A stretch of DNA of 64,000 nucleotides, taken from Deltaproteobacteria bacterium. Lineage in GTDB: Bacteria > Myxococcota > UBA727 > VGSZ01. The notes beneath the pieces are model-generated. The model was not told the origin of the DNA and searched no databases. It worked only from the letters and a program-made list of their open reading frames with translations. A program made the translations under genes and the position numbers. Each line of letters opens with the position of its first letter. Positions within the stretch are counted from its first letter, which is position 1. Below are positions 9,611 through 18,133 of this stretch, one piece after another. The stretch is from contig JACOUT010000011.1 in assembly GCA_016177705.1 (NCBI GenBank), positions 248,001-312,000 on the forward strand. Reading direction: 5' to 3'.

Positions 9611-10042
9611 TCAGCGCCGCCCCGCCAAGAACCCCAACACCAACCCGCGCGCCGACTCCGAGTCGAGCGCTGCCTTGCGCTCGGACTTCTTCACGCCCGA
9701 CTCCACCAGTCGCGCCGCCGCCTGCTGCGAGCTGAAGTCCTCGTCGACGAGTTGCACGTTTGCCGCGAGCTTCGCGTCGTCGAGCGCGCGCTGCAGGGCC
9801 GTCGCGAACCCCGGCGCGCGCTGCTCGATGGCGCCGCTCTTCGGCTTGCCGACCAGCACCTCAACCACCTCGAGCGCGCGCACCTGCTCGACCAGGAAGG
9901 CGACGTCCTCGGCGCGGCTCTTGGGCGTCAGGTTGGGCAGCGCGCGCACCGACAGGCCAAGCTCGTCGGAGACCGCCAGACCGGTGCGCTTGAGCCCGAG
10001 GTCGATGCCGAGCACGCGCCCCGCGCGACGCTCAGGAGGCAC
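9611..10042 (-). CDS. ruvX: RuvX/YqgF family Holliday-junction resolvase-like nuclease
   Basis: A 143-residue RNase H-fold protein of the RuvX/YqgF family, implicated in pre-16S rRNA 5' maturation and in resolvase-like activity. The first catalytic Asp is in GIDLGLKRTGLAVSD and the last in ALDSESARGL. The usual DERLTT motif reads DEDFSS, so its Asp/Glu are kept but the conserved Arg is lost. The start is GTG at 10042, overlapping the upstream TPR gene by 11 bases; AGGAGG-like bases (10035-10039 on the complementary strand) lie inside the overlap rather than upstream, so the start has some uncertainty. Confidence 0.88.
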   Translation of the reverse strand: MPPERRAGRVLGIDLGLKRTGLAVSDELGLSVRALPNLTPKSRAEDVAFLVEQVRALEVVEVLVGKPKSGAIEQRAPGFATALQRALDDAKLAANVQLVDEDFSSQQAAARLVESGVKKSERKAALDSESARGLVLGFLAGRR

Positions 10043-11282
10043 CCTTGCCCGCCTCCGCGCCCGCGACGTCGCTCTTGCTCTCGTCGTCGTCGAGCACGGC
10101 GGTGGCGGCGCTCTCGGCCACCAGCTTGTCCTTGACGCGCTGGAGCGCCGCGCGCGTCTTGGTGGCCCACTCGCTCTCGGCGCCGGTGCGGGTCACCATG
10201 TCCGCCGTCGTGGTCCAGGTCTTCTCCGCCTTCTCGAGCAGGATCATGATCTTCTTGCGCACCATGGTCTGGTAGAGGGCGGACGCCTCCTCGTTCAGAT
10301 CCTTCGGCGCGGGCAGGTCGCTGATCTCCTCGTGCAGCTCCTCGTACATGCGGCCGACGCTGTAGCCGGCGGCCGACGCCCACCCCGGGTGGTCCTCGCG
10401 GATGGTGCGCAGGTAGGCGTACTGCGCGCGTAGCAGGCGCTGGCACTTCTCCTCGAGCTGTTGGCCGAGCAGCTTCTCGAGGCTGACGGTGTCGAGCGCG
10501 CCGCGCTTGGCCGCCAGCTCGTTGGCCTTGGCGATCTCCTCGTCGGTGGGCAGGCGCATGTCGAACTCGGAGAACTCGAGGCGCGCCAGCTCGGCCAGGT
10601 AGAAGGCGGCCTGCGCGACGAAATAGCCGACGTCGAGGCGCGCGGTCTCGCTCGCCTGCCGATAGAGGCGCCGCGCCTCGAGGAAGCGGTATTCGGCGGT
10701 GTAGCGGTGCGGACCCTCGGCGTCGTCCTGGCCGAGCATGTAGTGGCCGACGCCGGCGTCCACCAACGCCTCGATGCGGTCTTCCACCACCAGCTCCTCG
10801 CCGAGCATGTCGTCGAACAGCTCGACCACTTCGAGGTAGCGCTTGGCGACTGCCAACGCCTGGCCGCGCTTGAAACGCCCATCGAGGCGATCGCGCTCGC
10901 TCGCGTTCGGCGGCAACAACGCGAGGTACTGGTCGGCAGCGGCAACACCCTCGTCGCCGCGCTCGAGGTGGATGTAGCAGACGGCGCGGTTGTAGTGGCT
11001 GAGCAGCACCCGCTTGTCGTCGGGGAACTCGCGGACAAGGCGCTCGAAGTAGAGCGCGGCGTCGGCCCAGGCGCCGCCGTCGAGCAGGTCGAGCGCGCGC
11101 TTGAACAGCGTCTCCGCGTCGTACATCTCGAGGCCGTCGGGCCCGATGGGCTCGGCGACCACGCGGATCTCGGGGAGCGCGACGCTGCGGGTGGGGGGCG
11201 GCACGGTGGCGCAGCCGAGCGACGCGACCAGCGCGCACAGCGGAGCCAAGGCGATGGGGAGCAGGAGGGCCGAGCGGGGCAT
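10032..11282 (-). CDS. TPR-repeat lipoprotein
   Basis: A 416-residue predicted lipoprotein. Residues 1-23 form a signal peptide ending in SLGC, with Cys24 the likely lipidated residue, then a short Pro-rich linker. The rest is alpha-helical, with tetratricopeptide-like repeats (for example FKRALDLLDGGAWADAALYF and RVLLSHYNRAVCYIHL), typical of outer-membrane-linked scaffolds that dock other proteins. The C terminus is acidic and Ala/Gly-rich. Function unknown. The gene overlaps ruvX by 11 bases, so both are probably co-translated; nothing links the two functionally. Confidence 0.85.
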   Translation of the reverse strand: MPRSALLLPIALAPLCALVASLGCATVPPPTRSVALPEIRVVAEPIGPDGLEMYDAETLFKRALDLLDGGAWADAALYFERLVREFPDDKRVLLSHYNRAVCYIHLERGDEGVAAADQYLALLPPNASERDRLDGRFKRGQALAVAKRYLEVVELFDDMLGEELVVEDRIEALVDAGVGHYMLGQDDAEGPHRYTAEYRFLEARRLYRQASETARLDVGYFVAQAAFYLAELARLEFSEFDMRLPTDEEIAKANELAAKRGALDTVSLEKLLGQQLEEKCQRLLRAQYAYLRTIREDHPGWASAAGYSVGRMYEELHEEISDLPAPKDLNEEASALYQTMVRKKIMILLEKAEKTWTTTADMVTRTGAESEWATKTRAALQRVKDKLVAESAATAVLDDDESKSDVAGAEAGKGAS

Positions 11283-11351
11283 GAGGTGCTCGACAAGTCT
11301 AGCGGTCGCGCGGTTCCAAGGGCCAGGATCGGCAGCGCTCGCCAGCGTGTC

Positions 11352-12560
11352 CTACACGTCGGTGGCAGGAAGGTCGCCGAGCCAGGGCAAGAGCTCGATC
11401 AGGCGCCGCGCGTCGTGCACCGCGTCTGCCAGGCGCGGGATGCGCACCAGCGGCTCGCCATGGCCGTGCCGCTCGAGCAGCTCGAGCACGTTTTGCTGCT
11501 CGACGTTCGCCACCTTCTGTTGCTGGCGCACCGCTTCGTCGAGCACGGCGGCGAGGCGAGCGGCGGCGGCGGGCGCCAGGCCGGCACCATCGAGGTGGCG
11601 CTCCCACTGCGCCTCCGCCAGCAGGCTGACGGCCCGCCCCGCGGTGGGTGTGACGCGGTTCACCAACAGCGCGCCGAACGGCAGGCCGCGGCGCGCAAGC
11701 TCGGCGAGCAACAGGCGCGCCTCGGCGAGCGAGGGCGGCGCCGGCGAGGTCACCACCAAAAAGCGCGTGTCGTCGCCGCGCAGCATCTGCTGCAGCTCCC
11801 GGGTGCGCCGCGTGAGCGGCTCGTACAGGTCGCGCAACAAGACGATGAAGTCGCCGAGCTCCTCGAGCACCTCGGCGCCGGTGAAGCGCGACAGCACGCT
11901 CTGCGCGCGGCCGGCCGCGCCCTGCACCAACGAGGCGTCGAGGAAGCGCAGGCCGAGGCTGGTCTTTCGCTGCGCGAAGTAGCGGAAGGCGTCGTTGTCG
12001 AGCACGGCGAGGATGCGCGCCGGTGCTTCGAGGAAGTCGAGCGCGTTCGAGGTGGGCGGCGTGTCGAGCACCACCAGGTCCCAGTCGCCGCTCGAGGTCA
12101 GGTGGTGCAGGCACTCGCAGGCGATGAACTCGTGGGCGCCGGGCAGGTCGCGCGACAAGGTGGCGTAGAAGCGGTTCTCGAGGATCTTGTCGGCGGTCTC
12201 GCGGTCGGGCGCCGTGCGCCGCAGCATGTCGTCCCAGGCTGCCTTGATGTCGAGCATCATGGCGAACAGGTCGCCCGACAGCGGTGCCGCGCCCGCTTCG
12301 ACGAGCGCGCCGTCGATGCGCTGGGGCACGTGCGACAGCGCGGTGAGCCCGAGCGCGTTGGCCAGGCGGCGCGCGGGGTCGATGGTGATGACCAGCGTGC
12401 GCCGGCCCAGGCGCGCGCCGAACAGCCCGAGCGCGGCGGCGCTGGTGGTCTTGCCCACCCCGCCGGAGCCGGTGACCACCAGCACGCGACGCGCGGCCAC
12501 GTGCTCGCGCAGCGCGCGGCGCCCGTCGTCGTCGGCGGGGCGCTCGAGCACTTCGATCAC
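11352..12560 (-). CDS. ArsA/Get3-like ATPase
   Basis: A 402-residue SIMIBI-class ATPase of the ArsA/Get3 family. The P-loop is GSGGVGKTT (31-39) with the signature Lys of deviant Walker A proteins. The switch II region LVVLDTPPTSNALDFL is intact. The predicted role is ATP-driven membrane-protein targeting or an unknown client transaction. No arsenite pump or regulator genes lie nearby and the arsenite-binding cysteine triad is not evident, so an arsenic role is unlikely. GTG start at 12560 overlaps the preceding gene's TGA by 4 bases. Last gene of a three-gene coupled operon with a second ArsA-like ATPase and an alpha/beta hydrolase; the two ATPases may act as a heterodimer. Confidence 0.87.
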   Translation of the reverse strand: MIEVLERPADDDGRRALREHVAARRVLVVTGSGGVGKTTSAAALGLFGARLGRRTLVITIDPARRLANALGLTALSHVPQRIDGALVEAGAAPLSGDLFAMMLDIKAAWDDMLRRTAPDRETADKILENRFYATLSRDLPGAHEFIACECLHHLTSSGDWDLVVLDTPPTSNALDFLEAPARILAVLDNDAFRYFAQRKTSLGLRFLDASLVQGAAGRAQSVLSRFTGAEVLEELGDFIVLLRDLYEPLTRRTRELQQMLRGDDTRFLVVTSPAPPSLAEARLLLAELARRGLPFGALLVNRVTPTAGRAVSLLAEAQWERHLDGAGLAPAAAARLAAVLDEAVRQQQKVANVEQQNVLELLERHGHGEPLVRIPRLADAVHDARRLIELLPWLGDLPATDV

Positions 12561-13477
12561 GGCGCCTCCATCACCACGCCGGCCAGGCGCTCGACGTCGG
12601 CGCGCGCCAGGCGCGGCTGCAACAGGTAGGGCAGCTCGATCACCGGCATGCCGAGATCGCGCGCGCGCGCTCGTTGGCCGCGCTCGAGGCGCTCACGGTC
12701 GACGCGCCGCTCGGCGACCTCGAGCAGATGCAAGAGCGCCGCGTCGCCGGCGGCGTGGGCGCGCACGGTGGCGAGCGAGGCACGCGTCTCGTCGTCGAAC
12801 AGCGAGCCGAGCACCTGGTTGACGAACGCGACGCCGAGCGGTGCCACGCCCGTGCGCTTGACCTCCGCCACCAGGTCGTGCGCCTCGTTGACCGGCAGCT
12901 CCTCGGGCAGCGTAACGATGTGCAGCGCGGTGCGCGTCGGGTCGCGCACCAGCTCGGCCATCTTGCGCGTCTTGTCGGCCAGCGGACCCACCGGCGCGGC
13001 GTCGGCGATCACCTGCGCGGTGCGCAACAGCTTGATGCCGTGCCCGGTGGACGGGCAGTCGACGACGATGCGGGAGAAGTGGTGCTCGACGGCGTGCCAC
13101 CAGATCTTGCCCTGCATGGTCAGCTCGTTCATCGACGGCACGAAGCGCAAGAACGCCTTGGTCAGGCGGTTCTCGAAGACGGTGCGGTACAGCGCCTCGA
13201 ACTTGAGCGTCATGAGCGCGTACTCTTTCATGGCCGCGTGCGGGTCGATGTCGACGACGAACAGGCCCGGCTCCGCCTCACGCACCTCCGGGCCGACCGC
13301 CCCGATCTCGAGCAGCGGCCCGTGGCTGTCGGGCGCGCTCACCTGCGCCAACAGCACGCGCTCGCCTTGGCGCACCAACGCGCGCGCCAGCGCGCACGCC
13401 ACCACGCTCTTGCCCACGCCGCCCTTGCCGCACACGTAGTGCAATTGGCGCGTGAGCAGGGTGGGGATCGCGCTCAC
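12557..13477 (-). CDS. second ArsA/MinD-like ATPase
   Basis: A 306-residue ArsA-family ATPase, different in sequence and shorter than its downstream neighbour. The deviant Walker A is GKGGVGKS (17-24), and the switch II-like motif is VDCPSTGHG. The start is the GTG at 13477, overlapping the upstream hydrolase stop as GTGA; a longer in-frame reading upstream is an antisense artefact of the hydrolase gene. With the following gene it also overlaps by 4 bases, so the three are translationally coupled. The pairing of two non-identical halves resembles A1 and A2 of ArsA split into separate polypeptides. Substrate unknown. Confidence 0.87.
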   Translation of the reverse strand: MSAIPTLLTRQLHYVCGKGGVGKSVVACALARALVRQGERVLLAQVSAPDSHGPLLEIGAVGPEVREAEPGLFVVDIDPHAAMKEYALMTLKFEALYRTVFENRLTKAFLRFVPSMNELTMQGKIWWHAVEHHFSRIVVDCPSTGHGIKLLRTAQVIADAAPVGPLADKTRKMAELVRDPTRTALHIVTLPEELPVNEAHDLVAEVKRTGVAPLGVAFVNQVLGSLFDDETRASLATVRAHAAGDAALLHLLEVAERRVDRERLERGQRARARDLGMPVIELPYLLQPRLARADVERLAGVVMEAP

Positions 13478-14301
13478 GTGTCCTCGTGGGTGACGGCGTC
13501 GACTACCAAGCGCACGGCGTCGTCGTCGACGATCAGCTCGGCGTGCATCAGGTCGTCGAGCTCGTGCGTGACGGCGCCCTCGACGCGGCTGGTGTCGTGC
13601 GGATACACCACGCAGTCGTGGCGCGAGGCCAGCGTGGTGATGTGCGCCGACGGTAGCAGCGCGCGCAACGAGGGCAGGGCGGTGATGAAGGCGCCGCCGG
13701 GCACCAACGCGCGCGCCTCGGGGATGGGCAGCCAGCGCGCCGCACCCGAGCCGTGGTGCGGCGTGGCGACGGTGACCACGCGGCGGATGCGCGCGCGCAG
13801 CGCCGGGTGCTTCTCGAGCGTGGCGCGCAGCACGATGCCGCCGAGCGAGTGGCACACCACGTCGATAGGACCGGCGGTGCTCGACAGCACGCGCGCGAGC
13901 CGCTCGGCGTAGCTGCCGATGGGCCGCAGCGCGCCACCGAGGCTCGGCGCCACGGTGTTCCGCCCGGCGGCGTGCAGCGCGCGCTGCACGCCCCACATGC
14001 TGGTGCCGTCGGCCATCAGGCCGTGGATCAGCACCACGGGCGGCGCGCCGCCCGGCGCCGCCAGGCGCCGCCCGCGGCGCAACAGCGTCCAGCCGACGAT
14101 GACGAGCTGTGCGCGCACCTCACGTGCGAGCGCGAGCAGGAACGGCAGCCGGCGCGGCGGCGCGGCGATCGCGTGCCGCGCGAAGTGGATCGCGCGGCGC
14201 AGCCAGGCGAGCACGATGCCGACCGCCAGGATCACGGGCAGGCTGACGGTGGCGCCGACGACGCCGACCGCGATCCACAGGGCGAGCACCGGGCCGCTCA
14301 C
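13474..14301 (-). CDS. membrane-anchored alpha/beta hydrolase (lipase-like)
   Basis: A 275-residue protein with an N-terminal membrane segment (about 5-35) and a second weaker one (60-74), then an alpha/beta-hydrolase domain. The oxyanion-side motif is LIHGL (91-95) and the nucleophile elbow CHSLGG has Ser152; candidate acid and base are in the C-terminal third (ASRHDCVVYPHD). It resembles triacylglycerol lipase or lipase-chaperone-independent esterases. GTG start at 14301 follows no strong Shine-Dalgarno. Heads the operon with two ArsA-like ATPases, all joined by 4-base overlaps. Confidence 0.83.
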   Translation of the reverse strand: MSGPVLALWIAVGVVGATVSLPVILAVGIVLAWLRRAIHFARHAIAAPPRRLPFLLALAREVRAQLVIVGWTLLRRGRRLAAPGGAPPVVLIHGLMADGTSMWGVQRALHAAGRNTVAPSLGGALRPIGSYAERLARVLSSTAGPIDVVCHSLGGIVLRATLEKHPALRARIRRVVTVATPHHGSGAARWLPIPEARALVPGGAFITALPSLRALLPSAHITTLASRHDCVVYPHDTSRVEGAVTHELDDLMHAELIVDDDAVRLVVDAVTHEDT

Positions 14302-14358
14302 GCTTTGGCCTCGTCTCCGCTGTGTGCTTCCGCTAGGGTGCCGCCGCGGAGGTCAGCG

Positions 14359-14673
14359 ATGGCGGGAAAGGGCGATAAGCACGACGGTGCCGTGCACACC
14401 ATCCTCGGGCTCGGCGAGGAGAAGATGGGCGAGGTGGTCAACCAGCTCCTCGCCAACGAAGTGTTCGTGCAGGCGATGCAGCGCGCCATCTCCGGTAGCA
14501 TCGGCGCCAAGCGCAACCTCGACAAGGGCGTCTCCACGCTGCTCTCGCTCGTGAACGTGCCCACTCTCGACGACGTTGACAAGGTCAAGGACAAGCTCGA
14601 CGAGCTGGAGGAGACCATCGGCGAGATCGCGGCGAAGGTCGAGCGCCTGAGCCGCAAGGGCGCCAAGACCTGA
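14359..14673 (+). CDS. small helical phasin-like protein
   Basis: A 104-residue all-helical protein. The C-terminal third (LDDVDKVKDKLDELEETIGEIAAKVERLSRK) is a regular heptad coiled coil; the middle is hydrophobic-amphipathic. Length, coiled coil and position facing phaR suggest a phasin-like polyhydroxyalkanoate granule protein, but homology is not certain and no synthase is in the window. The ATG at 14359 has GGAGGT six bases upstream (14349-14353 region); longer in-frame readings are antisense to the hydrolase. Confidence 0.7.
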   Translation: MAGKGDKHDGAVHTILGLGEEKMGEVVNQLLANEVFVQAMQRAISGSIGAKRNLDKGVSTLLSLVNVPTLDDVDKVKDKLDELEETIGEIAAKVERLSRKGAKT

Positions 14674-14700
14674 CCGCCCGCTGGCGGCGCGGCGGCGCCG

Positions 14701-15423
14701 TCAGCCCTTACGCTTCGCCTCCACGGCGCGAATGCGCGCCTCGAGCGCCTCGATGCGCGCGCGCATCGCTTCGAGGTCCGGCCGCTGCGGCGTCATCTTC
14801 TGCATGGCCTCGCGCACCCGCTCGTCGATGCGCCGCTGCCAGCTCTCGAACGCCTCGGTGGTGCCGCTGACCAGCTCGCGCACCACGCCGGCCTTCACCT
14901 CGTCCTGCTCGCCGGCATGCTCGCCTGGGCGCTCGCCCGGCCGCTCGCCGGCGGATGCATCGTCGGCCCCGGCCTTGGCGTCACCCTTGCCGTCGCGCTT
15001 GAGCAGCGACTCGACGCGCCGCTCGACGTCGTCCTTGAAGCTCTTCACGGGGTCGGCGACGCGCTTCTCGTAGAAATCCGTGACCGCCTCGTTGCCGCTT
15101 TGGATGATGCTGCGCAGCAGCTTGAGCGGCATCTTGGCGACCTTCTTCTCCTCCTCGACGAGGATCTGCGCCAAGGTCACCGCGGTCAGGTCGTCCTTCG
15201 ACTTGTTGTCGACGACCTTGACGTCGTCGCCGTCCTTGATCATCTGCGAGATCTCGTCGAGCGTGACGTAGCACGAGCGCTCGGTGTCGTAGAGCTTGCG
15301 ATTGGCGTAGCGCTTGATGACCTTGGTGGCCTTGCCCGGCGCGCTCGCGGCGGTGCCCGCCGCCCCCGCGCCGCCGGCTCCGCTGCTGCCGCCCGCACCC
15401 CCGCCCGTCGTGCCCGTCGTCAT
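14701..15423 (-). CDS. phaR: polyhydroxyalkanoate synthesis regulator PhaR-type
   Basis: A 240-residue PhaR-like regulator. After a Gly/Ala-rich tail of about 30 residues comes the PHA accumulation regulator DNA-binding domain (KVIKRYANRKLYDTE, then YVTLDEI). The following segment matches the PHB accumulation regulatory domain, and the C terminus is a long coiled coil (DLEAMRARIEALEARIRAVE). PhaR proteins repress phasin genes and bind PHA granules. Start ATG at 15423 has GGAGGA five bases upstream. Convergent with the phasin-like gene at 14359-14673. The Gly-rich N-terminal extension is longer than in the well-studied members. Confidence 0.88.
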   Translation of the reverse strand: MTTGTTGGGAGGSSGAGGAGAAGTAASAPGKATKVIKRYANRKLYDTERSCYVTLDEISQMIKDGDDVKVVDNKSKDDLTAVTLAQILVEEEKKVAKMPLKLLRSIIQSGNEAVTDFYEKRVADPVKSFKDDVERRVESLLKRDGKGDAKAGADDASAGERPGERPGEHAGEQDEVKAGVVRELVSGTTEAFESWQRRIDERVREAMQKMTPQRPDLEAMRARIEALEARIRAVEAKRKG

Positions 15424-15630
15424 CGGCTCCTCCACCGTTTGCCGCTGTGCGTCGAAACCAGAGTGGAGCATGCCGCTTCCCGCTGTCAACGCAGCGCACC
15501 ATCGAGGCGTGGCGGAGGGAAAAGCGCTCCGGAACGCGGCACTAGCGGGTGTGGGTTTGCCTGGCCGGCGAGGCAGCGCGTAGACTCCGCTCCGCGTGGA
15601 AGCGGTGCGTCGTCGCCCACGGAGACCCGC

Positions 15631-17349
15631 GTGATCATCACCTGCTCGCAGTGCCAGACGCGCTTCAAGGTGGGCGACGACAAGCTCGCGAGCGGGCCCA
15701 TCCGTGTGCGCTGCTCCAAGTGCAACTTCGTCTTCATGGCGAGCGGCGATGGTGGGGCTGCGGCCTCGCAGCCGCCCTCCGGCGCGCTGCCCGCCACCAC
15801 GGTCAGCAGGATGCCGACCGGCGCCTCCTTCGTGCCGCCGTCGTCGCCCACGCCGCGCCCGAGCGCCGGCCCCATTACCGGCATGTTCAAGGCCTTCCCC
15901 GGGCAGGGCGAGGCGCCGTCGCCCTCGGGCTTCGGTAGCGCGACCAACCGCAGCGGCATCTTCCGCGCCCCTTCCAGCGACTTCCGGCCGCCTCCCTCCG
16001 ATCCGTTCGCCGGGCTCGCGCCGCCGTCGCCACAGCAAGGGTCGTATCCGCCCGCGCCGTCGCCGTCGTTCGCGCCCCCGTCGTACGCGCCGCCGCCAGC
16101 ACCGTCGTTCGCGCCGCCGGCCGCGCCGTCCTTCGGCGCCGCGCCCGACCCGTTCGCGCGCACCATGACGCCCGGATCGCGCAGCGCCGGCCCCGATCCG
16201 TTCGCCAACGTCGGGCTGCCGCCGGCGCCCGATCCCTTCGGCGCGGCGCCGACGGTGCCGAGCACGTTCCCGCCACCCTCCATGGCGCCCGACCCGTTCG
16301 GCGGCCAGCCCACTGCGGCTGCCACGCCGCATGCGAAGGATCCGTTCGGCCTCGGCGCTGCGTCGCAGGCGTTCGATGCTCCACCGGCGCCGTCGGCGAG
16401 CAGCACCGCGCAGACGGAGGGATTCAACAGCGCCGAGCTGTTCGGCGCCGGCGCGCGCGCCGCGCCGGATCCGTTTGGCGCAGCGCCGTCGCCACAGCAG
16501 GCCGGCGGCGGCGACATCGTCATCGACGACCCGTTCGCGGCGATCGACGCCGCGGGCAGTGCGGACTCGATGGTGCCGACCGGGCCTCCGGCGCCGCCGC
16601 TGCCGCCGCCCGAGGAGGGCGACCCCTTCGCCGACCTCGGGCTCGACACGGCGTCGCCGTCGCTCGAGGCGCAGGACGCCGATCCGTTCGACCGACCTCC
16701 GCAAAAGCCGACCCCGGCCGCGACGGCGAGCGCACCGGCCGCCTCGACGACGTCACCGCCGGCGCCGCGCGCCGCGGCCGCCGTGGCGCCGGTGACGCCA
16801 CCTGCCGATCGCGCCAAGCTCGAGCGCCTCGAGTCCGCGCAGCGCGTGCGCGCCGTGGCGTGGGCCGCGGTGCAGCTCGTGATCTTCGCCGCCTTCGTGG
16901 TGGTGGCCGTGGTGCTCGCGCGCGGCGGCACGCTCGCCGATCTGGCGCGCGGCGACGTCGCGGCGGCGCTCGGCGGCACGCGCGTCGAGGGCGACCTCGC
17001 CATCGAGCACCCGCGCATCAGGAAGCGGACGCTTCCCTCGGGGCTCGACGTCGTGGTGGTGAGCGGCGAGGTGCACAACACCACCTCGGGCGCGGTGCCG
17101 GGCGCCAGGGTCGAGGTCAAGCTCGGCGCCGAGGCGCCGCTCTCCGGCTGGGCGTGGAGCACGCTCGACGGCGTCGACGTCGAGGCGGTGGCGACGCCCG
17201 AGGCGCTGGTCGCGCTCTCGCAGCGCACGCCCACCTCGGCGTCCTTGGCGCCGGGCGAACGTGCGCCCTTCGTTGTGGTGGGCCGCGCGCCTGCCGACGG
17301 TCTGGCCGCGACGTTCTCGGTGCAGGTGACCGCGCCACCGCCGCGGTGA
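15631..17349 (+). CDS. MJ0042 zinc-ribbon membrane protein with DPF repeats
   Basis: A 572-residue protein. The N terminus is an MJ0042-type zinc ribbon with Cys5, Cys8, Cys28 and Cys31. Residues about 45-390 are a Pro/Ala/Ser-rich disordered region with many DPF or DPFG motifs (more than ten), which could bind a partner repeatedly. A transmembrane helix spans about 408-430. The periplasmic C-terminal domain resembles the DUF3426-type domain found with this zinc finger. The architecture is common in Myxococcota but its job is unknown. The GTG at 15631 is chosen because it puts the zinc ribbon at the N terminus, as in the family. Followed 13 bases later by the HEAT-like gene. Confidence 0.82.
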   Translation: MIITCSQCQTRFKVGDDKLASGPIRVRCSKCNFVFMASGDGGAAASQPPSGALPATTVSRMPTGASFVPPSSPTPRPSAGPITGMFKAFPGQGEAPSPSGFGSATNRSGIFRAPSSDFRPPPSDPFAGLAPPSPQQGSYPPAPSPSFAPPSYAPPPAPSFAPPAAPSFGAAPDPFARTMTPGSRSAGPDPFANVGLPPAPDPFGAAPTVPSTFPPPSMAPDPFGGQPTAAATPHAKDPFGLGAASQAFDAPPAPSASSTAQTEGFNSAELFGAGARAAPDPFGAAPSPQQAGGGDIVIDDPFAAIDAAGSADSMVPTGPPAPPLPPPEEGDPFADLGLDTASPSLEAQDADPFDRPPQKPTPAATASAPAASTTSPPAPRAAAAVAPVTPPADRAKLERLESAQRVRAVAWAAVQLVIFAAFVVVAVVLARGGTLADLARGDVAAALGGTRVEGDLAIEHPRIRKRTLPSGLDVVVVSGEVHNTTSGAVPGARVEVKLGAEAPLSGWAWSTLDGVDVEAVATPEALVALSQRTPTSASLAPGERAPFVVVGRAPADGLAATFSVQVTAPPPR

Positions 17350-17362
17350 AGCGACGTGCAGG

Positions 17363-18121
17363 GTGTCTGACGACGAGCTGTTCTCCTTGGCCGCGCCACT
17401 CGTCGTCGAGCGACTTGGCAGGAGCCTGGGCGGCGTGCCGCCTGGCACGCTGCGCGTCAGCTACCTGGCCGAGCGCCTGCAGCGCGCGCCGGCCTTGCCG
17501 CTCGTGCGCGCTCTTGCGTGCGCGCAGCGCGAAGCGGTGCGCGGCTCGGCGGAAGCGCGGCTGGTGATCGAGACCTTCTCGCTCGTGGTCGAGGGCGGCC
17601 ACGTCGACGCCACCATCCGCGCCGCGCTCGTCACCGGCGCGCAGATGGTCGGCGAGGTGGCGGTGGTGCCGCTCGTCGATCAGGCCGCGGCCAACGACGC
17701 ACCCGGCGAGCGCGGGGGCCGCGCCAAGAAGGGCAGCCTGGCGGCGAAGGGCGAGACGCTCGGCCGGCGCAAGTGGCTGGCGCGCTCCGCCAAAGGCGAC
17801 CTGCTGCTGCGCATCCTCGACGACCCGCACCCGCACGTCGTCGAGAACGCGCTGATGAACCCCCGCGTCACCGAGGCGCTGGCGGTGCGGGTGGCGGCGC
17901 GCCGGCCGGTGCCGCCCGAGGTGCTCGACGTCGTCGGCGAGAGCCGCTTCGCGAGCCGAGCTGCGGTGCGCCGCGCGCTCGTGCTCAACCCGGACTGTCC
18001 GCCGAAGCTCGCGGTCCGCTTGTTGTCGTCGATGACCGCCGACGAGCTGGCCGACGTGGTGGCGGCGCCCGGCCTGTGCGACGAGGTGCACAACGCGGCC
18101 GAGCTGCTGCTGCGCCGTTGA
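17363..18121 (+). CDS. HEAT-like repeat protein, unknown function
   Basis: A 252-residue, mostly helical protein. From about residue 145 it shows three to four helical pairs of the HEAT / leucine-rich-variant kind (LLLRILDDPHPHVVENALMNP; RAAVRRALVLNPDCPPKLAVRLL). No catalytic motif is seen. The start is GTG at 17363, with only a weak CAGG just upstream. It lies 13 bases behind the zinc-ribbon gene and probably shares its mRNA; the two may act together. Twelve bases separate it from the convergent outer-membrane gene. Confidence 0.72.
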   Translation: MSDDELFSLAAPLVVERLGRSLGGVPPGTLRVSYLAERLQRAPALPLVRALACAQREAVRGSAEARLVIETFSLVVEGGHVDATIRAALVTGAQMVGEVAVVPLVDQAAANDAPGERGGRAKKGSLAAKGETLGRRKWLARSAKGDLLLRILDDPHPHVVENALMNPRVTEALAVRVAARRPVPPEVLDVVGESRFASRAAVRRALVLNPDCPPKLAVRLLSSMTADELADVVAAPGLCDEVHNAAELLLRR

Positions 18122-18133
18122 TGAGGGCCCGCG

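Noticed and set aside
10461..12629. Plus-strand 722-codon ORF
   Set aside because: Antisense to the TPR lipoprotein and ArsA-like genes; no motifs and no ribosome site.
12557..13996. 479-residue version of the second ArsA-like ATPase
   Set aside because: The first 173 codons are antisense to the hydrolase; the GTG at 13477 gives the family length and a GTGA overlap.
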